Shown: positions 10,083 to 18,927, counted from the first letter of the stretch. The stretch is 37,701 nucleotides of DNA from Candidatus Jacksonbacteria bacterium RIFOXYB2_FULL_44_15 (GCA_001818235.1 MHJY01000030.1:1-37701); one strand, 5' to 3'. Numbers and translations are program-made. The notes: generated from the sequence alone by a model not told the origin.

Positions 10083-10868
10083 ATGTCCAATCTATTCAAC
10101 ACTATTCTTTACGAGCCGCTATTAAACGCTCTAATATTTATCTACAACATTTTCCCCATTAAAGACATGGGGATTGCCATTATAATACTCACCATTTTAC
10201 TGCGCGTTATCCTCTGGCCGCTGTCCAAACAAACAATTGAAGTCCAAAAGAAAATGAAAGCCATTCAGCCGCTTTTGGAAGAAATCAACAAAAAATACAA
10301 GGATGACCCCCAAAAACGGGCGCAAGAATTGATGCGCATTTATCGTGAGAATAAAGCCAACCCAGCCACTTCCTGTCTGCCGCTGTTAATCCAACTGCCG
10401 ATTTTATGGGCGGTGTTTAAAGTTTTCCGCAACGGCTTAAAACCCGAGGCACTGGCCGGCCTTTACAGTTTTGTAGCCAAACCTTTGGCCATCAGTCCTT
10501 TTTTCCTAGGCATTGATTATTTTGACCTTTCTAAGCCAAATATCTTCTTGGCGATTGCCACCGCCGCCGCCCAATTTTGGCAAGGTAAAATGATGTCAAC
10601 CGCCTCGCCCATGGTTCAGGGCACCGCTTCCAAAGACGAGGGTTTCCAAGCGATCATCAACAAGCAAATGCTGTATTTAATGCCGATTTTAACTTTAATA
10701 TTCGGGTTACAATTGCCAAGCGGGCTAATGCTCTATTGGCTGGTCAGCACTCTTTTGATGATCTTGCAACAATGGTGGCAGTTTAGAAACAAAAATACCG
10801 TTGCTCCTGTTTTGGCCGACACTGCGCCTATATCCCTGCCAAGCGGCGAAAACAATAAAAAAGGATAG
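10083..10868 (+). CDS. yidC: YidC/Oxa1-family membrane protein insertase
   Basis: MGIAIIILTILLRVILWPLSKQTIEVQKKMKAIQPLLEEINKKYKDDPQKRAQELMRIYRENKANPATSCLPLLIQLPILWAVFKVF; follows yidD. Confidence 0.95.
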   Translation: MSNLFNTILYEPLLNALIFIYNIFPIKDMGIAIIILTILLRVILWPLSKQTIEVQKKMKAIQPLLEEINKKYKDDPQKRAQELMRIYRENKANPATSCLPLLIQLPILWAVFKVFRNGLKPEALAGLYSFVAKPLAISPFFLGIDYFDLSKPNIFLAIATAAAQFWQGKMMSTASPMVQGTASKDEGFQAIINKQMLYLMPILTLIFGLQLPSGLMLYWLVSTLLMILQQWWQFRNKNTVAPVLADTAPISLPSGENNKKG

Positions 10869-10903
10869 GGGTCATCTCAAAAATAGCAAAAACGTCATTT
10901 TGT

Positions 10904-11014
10904 CATCCCGAGCTTGTCGAGGGATCTCTTATTTGAGCCATTGTTTATGAAAGGGATCCCACCCAAAGGGTGATCAGCCTCTGGCTGGCCTCGCTAACGC
11001 TCGGAATGACGGTT
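10904..11014. repeat. Dispersed palindromic repeat (gtcatcccgagcttgtcgagggatc ... cacccaaagggtgatcagcctctggctggcctcgctaacgctcggaatgac)
   Basis: Shares arms with units at 2263-2320, 14345-14415 and 17717-17832. Confidence 0.8.
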
Positions 11015-11045
11015 TTGAGATAACCTCTAGTAATTTCTGCATCCC

Positions 11046-11339
11046 ATGTTTCAATCTCTCAAGCACCTTCTGCCCGCAACTTTATCCAAATACAAAATCG
11101 CCTCGGCTACCGAGGCGACTTTAATATGTAACGCGGTTAATCAGAAAATAGAAGAGATTTTAAAAAATCAAGCCACTAATACTAAAGCCGTCTATTTAAA
11201 AGACGGCCAGATCGCGATTCAATCAGATTCGGCCATGTTGATTGCCGAACTGCAGACTTATCGCGACGCTATTTTAGAGGATCTGCGCCGGGACTTCCCT
11301 AAAACCCAAATCAAATCAATTCGTTTTCTAATCGCTTGA
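11046..11339 (+). CDS. DUF721/DciA-like small protein
   Basis: 97 aa with the DUF721-like layout: N-terminal helix, then YLKDGQIAIQSDSAMLIAELQTYRDAILEDLRRDFPKTQIKSIRFLI. Confidence 0.55.
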   Translation: MFQSLKHLLPATLSKYKIASATEATLICNAVNQKIEEILKNQATNTKAVYLKDGQIAIQSDSAMLIAELQTYRDAILEDLRRDFPKTQIKSIRFLIA

Positions 11340-11356
11340 TCGGAAACTCTCGCAGT

Positions 11357-12013
11357 TTATTCGTACTCCTTAATTATTTTTTCCCAAGCTTCAAGCGGTA
11401 TTACGCCCTGCACTTTGTGCCCATTAATAAAAAACGTCGGCGTCGCCAACACTTGGAGCTTGATGGCCGAATCAAAATCTTCCTGCACCTGATCACGGAA
11501 GCGGCGGCTCTTAACGCAATCGGCAAACACCGCTTCGTCCAAACCAGCTTCTTTGGCCAAGGGCTTAATCATTTCTGATTGATTAATTTGATTGGCAAAC
11601 AGGAGATCATGATATGCCCAAAACTTGCCTTGCTCGTTGGCGCACATACTCGCCTCGCTAATTTCGCGGCTACCGTTTTTGATGGGGAAATGCCGAAATT
11701 GCAGATAAATACGCGTGCCGTACTTGGCTTTGACTTGCTCTAAAATGGCCGCTTCCTCGGCCGAAAAAGGACACTGGAAATCAAAAAAACCAATGATTTT
11801 AACCCGGCTGTCCAGGTTGCCAAGCGCCGGCGCCAAAGCCGAAAAACCCAGCAAACTTTCCGCCCCGCCCGGCTCCCGGTTTGACTTATCGCGGCCCCCA
11901 GACAATAACTGCAACCGCGTCGTAATATCCGTCAAAAAAACAACGGCAAAAACAAGCCCGGTACTTAAAATAACCATCATAAAAATAAACCAAGTTTTAT
12001 GATAAAATTTCAT
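11357..12013 (-). CDS. Membrane-anchored DsbA-family thioredoxin-fold protein with a CPFS active site
   Basis: VKIIGFFDFQCPFSAEEAAILEQVKAKYGTRIYLQFRHFPI...QVLATPTFFINGHKVQGV (cis-Pro ATPTFF). N-terminal TM. Confidence 0.85.
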   Translation of the reverse strand: MKFYHKTWFIFMMVILSTGLVFAVVFLTDITTRLQLLSGGRDKSNREPGGAESLLGFSALAPALGNLDSRVKIIGFFDFQCPFSAEEAAILEQVKAKYGTRIYLQFRHFPIKNGSREISEASMCANEQGKFWAYHDLLFANQINQSEMIKPLAKEAGLDEAVFADCVKSRRFRDQVQEDFDSAIKLQVLATPTFFINGHKVQGVIPLEAWEKIIKEYE

Positions 12014-12033
12014 ATTTTTTTTTATTTTGACCC

Positions 12034-12987
12034 TTACGCCCGATAATATTCGGCGGCATCCTCCGGCGCCACCGGGTTAATCACCACGCCGGAACCAATC
12101 TCCACCCCGGCCCAAATCGAGCCGCGGGGCGTGATCTTCATGTATAAATGTTGGTCAGGATCGTTGACAATTTCGTGAAAATAAAAATTATAACTTAAGC
12201 CTAATTTAACGATCTTTGGCAAAATTTTCTTTAACGCCTGAGCCCATGCCAAGCGCTCTTCGGCGGACAGCATCGTTACATTATCAACGTGCCGCTTGGC
12301 CATTATCCAAACCTCGTAATTATACATTGAAGCATAAGGGCAAAAAACTATCAGGTAATCGTCTTCAAAAATAAGCCGCGAGCTCGCTTGTTCTTTAACT
12401 ACCACGTCGCAAAAAACGCAACTGCCGTTTAACAACTTGTACCTCTGCGTTCGCTGTGATTTGTCTATCAAGTGGGGCGGAATAAAATCCGTCGCGAAAA
12501 TTTGCGAGTGCGAATGTTCCAGGGAAGCACCGGCTCGACCACCTTGATTTTTAAAAATTATTACGTATTCAATCCGATTGTTCTTGGTGATCTGAATTGT
12601 CCGGGCGGCGTAAACTTCCAAAAGTTTGGCAATATGCTCGGCCGGCAAATCCTCCAGCTCCGGCTCGTGATCAGGAGTTTCGATGATTACTTCTTGAATC
12701 CCATAGGCTTTTGGATTGTCCAGAGTAACCGCCGGAAACTTATTCGTAACGACTTTAATTTGCCAGGGCCTGGTATTGTCCGGAAAACAATCACCTAGGT
12801 AATCTGCGCCAACGCAATAAATGCCGGCCGGGTGATCCGGATGAACCGGACAAAAAGCGCAACTGGCCGCTTTTTTGGCGACCGCTTTCGTTTCGGTAGG
12901 AACGTCATGCGGCCGGGTACCGCGTCGAGGTGCGATTACTACGTAGCGTTCCTGGATATAATCTTTACGAATCTCGGCGGTACTCAT
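12034..12987 (-). CDS. galT: Galactose-1-phosphate uridylyltransferase
   Basis: ERYVVIAPRRGTRPHD, CAFCPVHPD, NKFPAV, FKNQGGRAGASLEHSHSQIFATDFIP, YNFYFHEI. Start taken at internal MSTAEIRKDY; the ORF track extends to 13008. Confidence 0.88.
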   Translation of the reverse strand: MSTAEIRKDYIQERYVVIAPRRGTRPHDVPTETKAVAKKAASCAFCPVHPDHPAGIYCVGADYLGDCFPDNTRPWQIKVVTNKFPAVTLDNPKAYGIQEVIIETPDHEPELEDLPAEHIAKLLEVYAARTIQITKNNRIEYVIIFKNQGGRAGASLEHSHSQIFATDFIPPHLIDKSQRTQRYKLLNGSCVFCDVVVKEQASSRLIFEDDYLIVFCPYASMYNYEVWIMAKRHVDNVTMLSAEERLAWAQALKKILPKIVKLGLSYNFYFHEIVNDPDQHLYMKITPRGSIWAGVEIGSGVVINPVAPEDAAEYYRA

Positions 12988-13454
12988 AATTTTGTTTGCG
13001 CGCAACAAATGGCGGCCGCCAATCCATCAGCCGCGTCATCCGGCACCGGCAAAGCCTTGAGCCCTAAAATCGCTTGAACCATTTTTTGCATTTGATTTTT
13101 ATCGGCGCGGCCATAAGCCGTAATGGCCTGCTTAATTTGTAAAGGCGTAAACGAAACAACCGGCACCTTAGCTTTCGCCAGAGTCAGAAGAATTACCCCG
13201 CGCGCTTCGCCGACTTGGATGGCGGTCTTAACGTTTTTGCTCATAAAAAGCATCTCCACCGCGGCGCGCGACGGCCGGTAGGTTTTGATCAATTGGCTTA
13301 ATTTTTTATTCAGTAAATAAAGACGCTCACCGGGAAGCGTACCGGCCGCCGTGCGAATAACGCCGTGCGCCAAATGCACATAACCATGCCCTTCTACTTT
13401 GATTAGTCCGTAGCCAGTTATAGCTAGCCCAGGATCAATTCCCAAGATAATCAT
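12984..13454 (-). CDS. ruvC: Crossover junction endodeoxyribonuclease RuvC
   Basis: MIILGIDPGLAITGYGLI, AAVEMLFMSKNVKTAIQVGEARGVILL, AYGRADKNQMQKMV, DDAADGLAAAICC. Confidence 0.95.
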   Translation of the reverse strand: MIILGIDPGLAITGYGLIKVEGHGYVHLAHGVIRTAAGTLPGERLYLLNKKLSQLIKTYRPSRAAVEMLFMSKNVKTAIQVGEARGVILLTLAKAKVPVVSFTPLQIKQAITAYGRADKNQMQKMVQAILGLKALPVPDDAADGLAAAICCAQTKL

Positions 13455-13492
13455 TGTGACTAGATGCGCTTAATTCCTAATGATTCTGATGC

Positions 13493-14035
13493 CTATGCGG
13501 ATTTAAGATTGGTATAAACCTCCTCCACGTCATCATCCGCGTCCAGATTCTCGAGCAAACCGGTTAAACTCTCCCCTTCTGAAGGACTAATTTCTTGGGT
13601 GTTTTTAGCAGTAAAACCCTCCCCGGCGCGTTCAAAATTCCACATTACCGAACCATGCCCGGATAGCGAACCGCCGGCTTGCGTTAAAAGATGGCGCAGG
13701 GTGGCAGTGGTTCGATTGTGATTATCGGTCGATGCGACAATTAAAATCTGGAGCCCGCCTGGGCCGTAAGCTTCAAAAATCATCTCTTCAATCTGGCCCT
13801 GCCCAGGCAATAACCCGGCGCCTCTTTTGATGGCGCGCTCAATAGTATCGCCCGGCATATTTGCCGTTTTCGCCTTATCAATCGCCAATTTAAGCGGCGG
13901 ATTTGCCGTTAGGTCACTGCCCTTGCGGGCGGCGATGGAGATCCGCTTGGATAAAATACTAAAAAGTTTGCCTCGTTTCTTGTCGGCCGCGCCTTTCTGA
14001 TGTTTTATTTGTGTCCATTTAGAATGACCTGACAT
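13493..14035 (-). CDS. yebC: YebC/PmpR-family protein, short form apparently lacking domain III
   Basis: MSGHSKWTQIKHQKGAADKKRGKLFSILSKRISIAARKG...GPGGLQILIVASTDNHNRTTATLRHLLTQAGGSL...ENLDADDDVEEVYTNL. The ORF track starts at 14080, but MSGHSKW at 14035 is the conserved start. Confidence 0.9.
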   Translation of the reverse strand: MSGHSKWTQIKHQKGAADKKRGKLFSILSKRISIAARKGSDLTANPPLKLAIDKAKTANMPGDTIERAIKRGAGLLPGQGQIEEMIFEAYGPGGLQILIVASTDNHNRTTATLRHLLTQAGGSLSGHGSVMWNFERAGEGFTAKNTQEISPSEGESLTGLLENLDADDDVEEVYTNLKSA

Positions 14036-14039
14036 ATAG

Positions 14040-14224
14040 TAACGAAATAACCAAGATACAATAACCAAGTGTCCAAACAAAATTCAAATGTCAAAATCCA
14101 AATATCAAATCAAATCCAAAATCTAAATATCAAAAGAATATCTTTGAATTTTGGGTTTTGAGCTTGATTTGACATTTAAGCTTTGGATTTAGGATTTATT
14201 TACCTTGGTTATTGGTTATTTAAC
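14040..14224. repeat. Long AT-rich imperfect palindrome upstream of yebC
   Basis: Left arm aacgaaataaccaagatacaataaccaag pairs with right arm cttggttattggttatttaacg. Inner iterated words ccaaatatcaaatcaaatccaaaatctaaatatcaaa pair with ttttgggttttgagcttgatttgacatttaagctttggattt. Confidence 0.75.
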
Positions 14225-14344
14225 GTAATGATGACGACTGTATATCCATTTTTATGGAAATGACACCAATCAACTATGATTTGATTTTAGCACAACAAAT
14301 CCCAAAAAACAAATCACAGACTTGTCTGATCAGAACGTCAATTT

Positions 14345-14415
14345 GTCATCCCGAGCTTGTCGAGGGATCCCTTTGCCCGCAACAAAAGGGATTCCTCGAC
14401 TCCGCTCGGAATGAC
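14345..14415. repeat. Dispersed palindromic repeat, simple form
   Basis: gtcatcccgagcttgtcgagggatccctttgcccgcaacaaaagggattcctcgactccgctcggaatgac: self-complementary arms. Confidence 0.8.
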
Positions 14416-14448
14416 AGTACACTGAGCAATATCAAACCTAAACTAACT

Positions 14449-15045
14449 TTAAAAAAACAAAAGCCACAAAAAAATACTGACGCAAAAAATAGAAACCCCG
14501 AAAGCAATATACCTTAAACCCCGCCTCTGCATCGGCACGTAGCCGATAGCCACCCGGTAAACCATAAAACCTTTGACGGTTAAAGTCACGCCGACAAGTA
14601 ATGCAATCGCTAAAATCAAGGTTGCGGCTTTTTTCGCGAAATCAATCGCCTGATCTTCGGTCGTGGAAAAAAAATCGCCCAGCGTAAAGCTACTCCCGCC
14701 AGTTGCCACCACTACGCCACTTTCGTCGGTGGCAATATTAAAGCCAACCCCGCCTTCGTCTAAGCCAAAATTTGAGCGGCAAGTATTATCCTTGCATGTC
14801 ATCTTATCCCCGCACATATCTTCGCCCAAATTCACGGCACAACCGCGGGCATTGGGGACGGTAAATTTGCAGACGTTATAATCCCCTAGTTCCGACGGCC
14901 GGCAACCTTGCAATTCGGCGCATTCGTGGCTGTACAGGCACTTATCGCCTAAATCTAAAAGACCAATCGCTTGACTGGTTGATAGCGAAAAAATAAAGAA
15001 ATTGAAAAAAATGATTGTAGCTACGGCGTACTTTAAATGACGCAT
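14449..15045 (-). CDS. Secreted Cys-rich protein with C-terminal two-TM hairpin (divergent pilin-like paralog)
   Basis: Signal peptide MRHLKYAVATIIFFNFFIFSLSTSQA, about 8 Cys (CLYSHECAELQGC...CGDKMTCKDNTC), then two TM helices. The track's ORF begins at 15114. Confidence 0.7.
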   Translation of the reverse strand: MRHLKYAVATIIFFNFFIFSLSTSQAIGLLDLGDKCLYSHECAELQGCRPSELGDYNVCKFTVPNARGCAVNLGEDMCGDKMTCKDNTCRSNFGLDEGGVGFNIATDESGVVVATGGSSFTLGDFFSTTEDQAIDFAKKAATLILAIALLVGVTLTVKGFMVYRVAIGYVPMQRRGLRYIAFGVSIFCVSIFLWLLFF

Positions 15046-15167
15046 TCTAGATTCAGGGCGATTAAGATTGATATTTGAACTTCTTAACATAACATAAGAG
15101 ATATAATTTGACAAGACAAATAAAAAAACCCCCCTTGTCGTGAAATTTAATACGATGAGTCTCTCGT

Positions 15168-15656
15168 CTAATGTGTATTTCGATGATCTGTATCTACAGC
15201 CACAAAATAAAAATTTTCTACTATAAACCCATAAAATCTCCCACTCCCAGCAATGTCAATTTCATAAAGGTTTTCCACATCCTCATCTAAATGTTTAAAA
15301 AGTTTTCCATACTCTCCTGTGTTGTATACTAATCTAGGCTTTAAATCACATGTGGAAAATTGGTTAGATTCAAAATGACAGATGCGTGCTAACTTTTCCA
15401 ATAGACTTTTCATTTTAGAAGAGTCTGCCGTGTTAAATATACAAACGCTTGAATTAAAATAGGCAAAATTTAAAATGAGCTTTTTAGGCTCATCATTTAT
15501 GCCAAGATTTTCTGCTACCTGATCAGAAAGAAGATGTTTAGCAAAAAAATCTTGAGTCGGTACTTTTGTTAATTTTTCTAATTCAGGTGTAGTCTTATCA
15601 GCTAGATAGCCGAAAATTTTATTTTGGAGTTTCTTGAGCGGTTGCGATTTTGGCAT
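15168..15656 (-). CDS. Candidate toxin partner of the adjacent Panacea protein
   Basis: 162 aa. Start overlaps the upstream Panacea ORF by 38 nt. C-terminal SGRFYGFIVENFYFVAVDTDHRNTH. Toxin call is by position. Confidence 0.5.
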   Translation of the reverse strand: MPKSQPLKKLQNKIFGYLADKTTPELEKLTKVPTQDFFAKHLLSDQVAENLGINDEPKKLILNFAYFNSSVCIFNTADSSKMKSLLEKLARICHFESNQFSTCDLKPRLVYNTGEYGKLFKHLDEDVENLYEIDIAGSGRFYGFIVENFYFVAVDTDHRNTH

Positions 15657-16122
15657 AATATTGTCTCATATCATCCGTTGAGATTATATTTTGTGACGGC
15701 TTTGTTTCATCCATATTCCCCCTAGCTTTTTGCCACGGTAATTCATTATGAGTGAGGGTTACTAAATATGATCCGTCAAACTTTCCATATACTCTCCATA
15801 CTTCATCCATTAACTGTCGCTCTTTATCAGAAAAAATATCAAATTGTTCTTCGTTAAATTCTATATCAGGATTTTCAAAATTAAAATTCTTAAAGGCACG
15901 GTATACTTTTGGAACGGCCGGTCCCTGCACCCATGCCTCTATTTCGTCTTCAAAAAGTTTCTCTTTGTTTAAAACTAAATTCCATGCTTGTGCGTAGTAA
16001 AGCAATTTTTGTAACTTAAGTTTTCCTAATCCTGTCTCTTTCGGATCGATTTTACTTTTCCAAATAAAATATTGCGCGACTAGTATAGCTCTATCTTTAA
16101 TTGGCTTGTCTGTGAGGTTCAT
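15619..16122 (-). CDS. Panacea/DUF4065 (SocA-like) domain protein, candidate antitoxin
   Basis: ILVAQYFIWKSKIDPKETGLGKLKLQKLLYYAQAWNLVLNKEKLFEDEIEAWVQGPAVPKVYRAFKNF is characteristic of the DUF4065 family. Confidence 0.85.
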   Translation of the reverse strand: MNLTDKPIKDRAILVAQYFIWKSKIDPKETGLGKLKLQKLLYYAQAWNLVLNKEKLFEDEIEAWVQGPAVPKVYRAFKNFNFENPDIEFNEEQFDIFSDKERQLMDEVWRVYGKFDGSYLVTLTHNELPWQKARGNMDETKPSQNIISTDDMRQYYAKIATAQETPK

Positions 16123-16231
16123 ATTTTTGGAACGGTATTATAGGTAGTTTTAAATAATCAGTCAAGCGCCCCAAATAAATGCATCCACTGGCACTCCGAA
16201 TACATAATACATATTTTGATGATTGTAGCTT

Positions 16232-16852
16232 CTATCCCAGAACGCGGCCGACTTTAAGCACGTAAGACGAAATCGTCCAGGCAATGGAAATCACAATCGC
16301 GCCGATCGCGGCCCAGACCAAAATGTGCTTGCCCTTGGTAACTTTATCTTCACTGCCGCTGGAAGTTAGCCACATCGCCCCGCCGTAAATAATCATTAAA
16401 ACCACCAACACCCCCAAAAATCCCAAACCGATATTGATAAACCGCCGGACAGTGTCGCGAATGTCTGAAGCCGTACCTAAAGTACCACCTAAACTAGTAT
16501 CCCCGGTATCTATCTCGCAAGTGCTGTCAACGCAAATCGCCCCGCCCTCGCACTGCCAATCATCCATACACGGTCCGTCACCAATTCTAAGCAAGCAAAC
16601 ATTAGTTGGACAAAAATTATATTCATTGGTCGTGCAAATCATATCTACTTTGCCGGTACCACCATTCGTACTACAATAAAGCGGAACTTTACTCGCATTT
16701 GTAACACCGCAGGGTTGACCAACGTTTTTTACGTCTGGTCCGGCTGGTATATTACAATCAAACGATGCCGCCATTACTTGTCTGTTACCTGCAATTAAAG
16801 AACCGACGATAGCCGAAATAAAAATTAAAAAAAATTTTATTGTTCTATTCAT
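16232..16852 (-). CDS. T4SS-pilin/VirB2-like two-TM protein with N-terminal Cys-rich ectodomain
   Basis: Signal peptide, Cys-rich region (CLLRIGDGPCMDDWQCEGGAICVDSTCEIDTGDTSLGG), then DIRDTVRRFINIGLGFLGVLVVLMIIYGGAMWLTSSGSEDKVTKGKHILVWAAIGAIVISIAWTISSYVL. Confidence 0.8.
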   Translation of the reverse strand: MNRTIKFFLIFISAIVGSLIAGNRQVMAASFDCNIPAGPDVKNVGQPCGVTNASKVPLYCSTNGGTGKVDMICTTNEYNFCPTNVCLLRIGDGPCMDDWQCEGGAICVDSTCEIDTGDTSLGGTLGTASDIRDTVRRFINIGLGFLGVLVVLMIIYGGAMWLTSSGSEDKVTKGKHILVWAAIGAIVISIAWTISSYVLKVGRVLG

Positions 16853-16883
16853 AATGCTTATGTTATTTAGTTGTTATAAATAT

Positions 16884-17537
16884 TTAACCAATAGAGTGAC
16901 CAATCTCAAGGATGTAAGAAGAAATCGTCCAGGCAATGGAAATCACGATCGCGCCAATCGCGGCCCAGGTAATAATGCGTTTGCCTTTCTCGATTTTTTC
17001 ATCACTGCCAGCCGCGGTCAGCCACATCACACCGCCGTAAATTACCATCACCACCGTAATTATCCCCAAAAATCCCAAAGCCACGTTAATAAACCGACGA
17101 ATTGTGTTGCGAATATCGTTCGTACTGCTACCCAGCGCCCCACCTAAACTTGTTTCGCCAGTGTCGACAACGCATTGTTTCTTGTTGCGATCATACATCG
17201 CACCGCCTTCGCAAGAAACTTCTGGCGTAATTCCACTATCTGGTGTCTGCCCAATTTTATAAAGACAAATCGTAAAAGGATTGGGATTGTAATTATTAGT
17301 ACTGCAAATAAACTTAGTCGAGTCACATTTAATTTTGGTTGGCCCAGTAGTACTGGCCGTAGATGAAGTTTGCCCACAGTGGCAACCTACTTCTGTAACA
17401 ACATTAGCCACCGTCGAGCTACCACTTGTAGTTGCCGTACATTCGGGGCCTTTCCAATTATAATCTAATGCCTCAACCCCCAGCGGCAAAAGTAAGAGAA
17501 AAAAAGATGCAATTATTATAAATTTTATGTGCTTCAT
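16884..17537 (-). CDS. T4SS-pilin/VirB2-like two-TM protein with N-terminal Cys-rich ectodomain
   Basis: DIRNTIRRFINVALGFLGIITVVMVIYGGVMWLTAAGSDEKIEKGKRIITWAAIGAIVISIAWTISSYIL; paralog of its neighbour. Confidence 0.8.
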   Translation of the reverse strand: MKHIKFIIIASFFLLLLPLGVEALDYNWKGPECTATTSGSSTVANVVTEVGCHCGQTSSTASTTGPTKIKCDSTKFICSTNNYNPNPFTICLYKIGQTPDSGITPEVSCEGGAMYDRNKKQCVVDTGETSLGGALGSSTNDIRNTIRRFINVALGFLGIITVVMVIYGGVMWLTAAGSDEKIEKGKRIITWAAIGAIVISIAWTISSYILEIGHSIG

Positions 17538-17716
17538 AGTTGAATCGTTAAATTATTCTGCATTTTCTGCCTGCGTTAAGTAATGTTGATTACTTTTTCG
17601 CGCGCTTAACGCTCGACAGGAGATCATCACGGCCTGCTTTTTATCCCTCCAAGATAAAAGCCGCTTAACCTACTCTCGATCGTCAAACTTGAAACTTTGC
17701 CGGCCTCGCCACGCTG

Positions 17717-17832
17717 TCATCCCGAGCTTGCCCCGTCACTCGCGAGCGACGGGGCTTGTCGAGGGAACCCTTATTCACATAAGGGATTCCTCGACTCCCC
17801 CTCGACGCTGCTCGGGGTCGCTCGGAATGACA
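17717..17832. repeat. Dispersed palindromic repeat carrying nested secondary palindromes
   Basis: Outer arms as at 14345-14415. Inner CCCCGTCACTCGCGAGCGACGGGG at 17731-17754 is flanked by CTTG (17727-17730 and 17755-17758). Confidence 0.8.
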
Positions 17833-17865
17833 AATCATGGCCAATCTGACTAAATTTCTCAATTC

Positions 17866-18927
17866 TTAATTACCGACTCCTTGGCTGACGCTCAAAACGT
17901 AACTTACAATCGTCCAAGCGATACCAATGATGACTAATCCGATCAAACCAGAAACAATTGTCTTCTTGGCTTTTTCGACTTTCTCGTCATCACCGGCCGC
18001 GCTCATCCACAAAGCGCCGCCGTAAATCACGATAATCACGCCAGCGACGCCCAGGAAGCCCAAGGCAATGTTGATTAAACGGCGAATTTGATCGCGAATA
18101 TCTTCGGTCGTGCCGCCAACGCCCAATTCCACGGCCTGCTCAGCACCGATATCGCGCACGCACTGCCCGATATTGTTGTCGTCAAGTTCACAAACTAAAC
18201 CACGGTCACAGCGCTGTGCCCGCGCCACATCTTCAACTAATTTACCTAGATCAGGATCTTTGTTGATCGAGCTATCACTGCAGTCAATGCCACGCCCGGC
18301 ACCGACGCAAATATTCTCGTCCTTGTTACAGGTATATTGGAAATTGACTTTGCGCACATCGCAGTGGTCTACTTCCGAACACCAGGTACCAATCGCGATC
18401 CGATCACGAACGGCCACACACTTCTTTACTGCTCCGGTTTCGGAACAACGTAAAGTATCTAGAAAACAGCTACCTTGAGGCCCTGGATTAAAGCTGTCGA
18501 TAATACAGACGTCCCCAGCTAAATTGCGCACTAAGGTAATGTTGGCATCCACTGTTTTGCCAGAAATAGCATCTTTTACAGTCAGAATTACGACCGTGCC
18601 CGGAGCTACCGCACCAACGACCGGCGCGGTGTAGCTAACGGTAAAATTCGAGACATTACCGGCAAAAGGTACTATGGTCGGCAAGGGCGCTATTGCCGGT
18701 ACCGCGGTCACAGACACGTTAGCCTGAATTACTGTATCTCCGCTAACACTTACGCTAAAAATATAAGGCGTTGGGTTGCCTAAAATTACCTGGCTACTTT
18801 GTGGCGAAATATTAATACTGGCAATCGCGGCCTGGGCGCCACTGGCGTTCACCACCAAGGCCACTGCCACCGCCACTACGCCCACGAAAGTGAACATAAT
18901 GGCTTTTTGAATTAGACTTTTGGGCAT
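17866..18927 (-). CDS. Pilin-like two-TM protein with Ig-like plus Cys-rich ectodomain (paralog 1 of 3)
   Basis: IASINISPQSSQVILGNPTPYIFSVSVSGDTV...; CSEVDHCDVRKVNFQYTCNKDENICVGAGRGIDCSDSSIN; EDIRDQIRRLINIALGFLGVAGVIIVIYGGALWMSAAGDDEKVEKAKKTIV. Confidence 0.8.
   Translation of the reverse strand: MPKSLIQKAIMFTFVGVVAVAVALVVNASGAQAAIASINISPQSSQVILGNPTPYIFSVSVSGDTVIQANVSVTAVPAIAPLPTIVPFAGNVSNFTVSYTAPVVGAVAPGTVVILTVKDAISGKTVDANITLVRNLAGDVCIIDSFNPGPQGSCFLDTLRCSETGAVKKCVAVRDRIAIGTWCSEVDHCDVRKVNFQYTCNKDENICVGAGRGIDCSDSSINKDPDLGKLVEDVARAQRCDRGLVCELDDNNIGQCVRDIGAEQAVELGVGGTTEDIRDQIRRLINIALGFLGVAGVIIVIYGGALWMSAAGDDEKVEKAKKTIVSGLIGLVIIGIAWTIVSYVLSVSQGVGN

Noticed and set aside
10869-11040. Intergenic palindrome after yidC considered as a classical rho-independent terminator
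   Set aside because: Arms belong to the dispersed repeat family and no U-tract follows; it may still affect termination, but this cannot be claimed.
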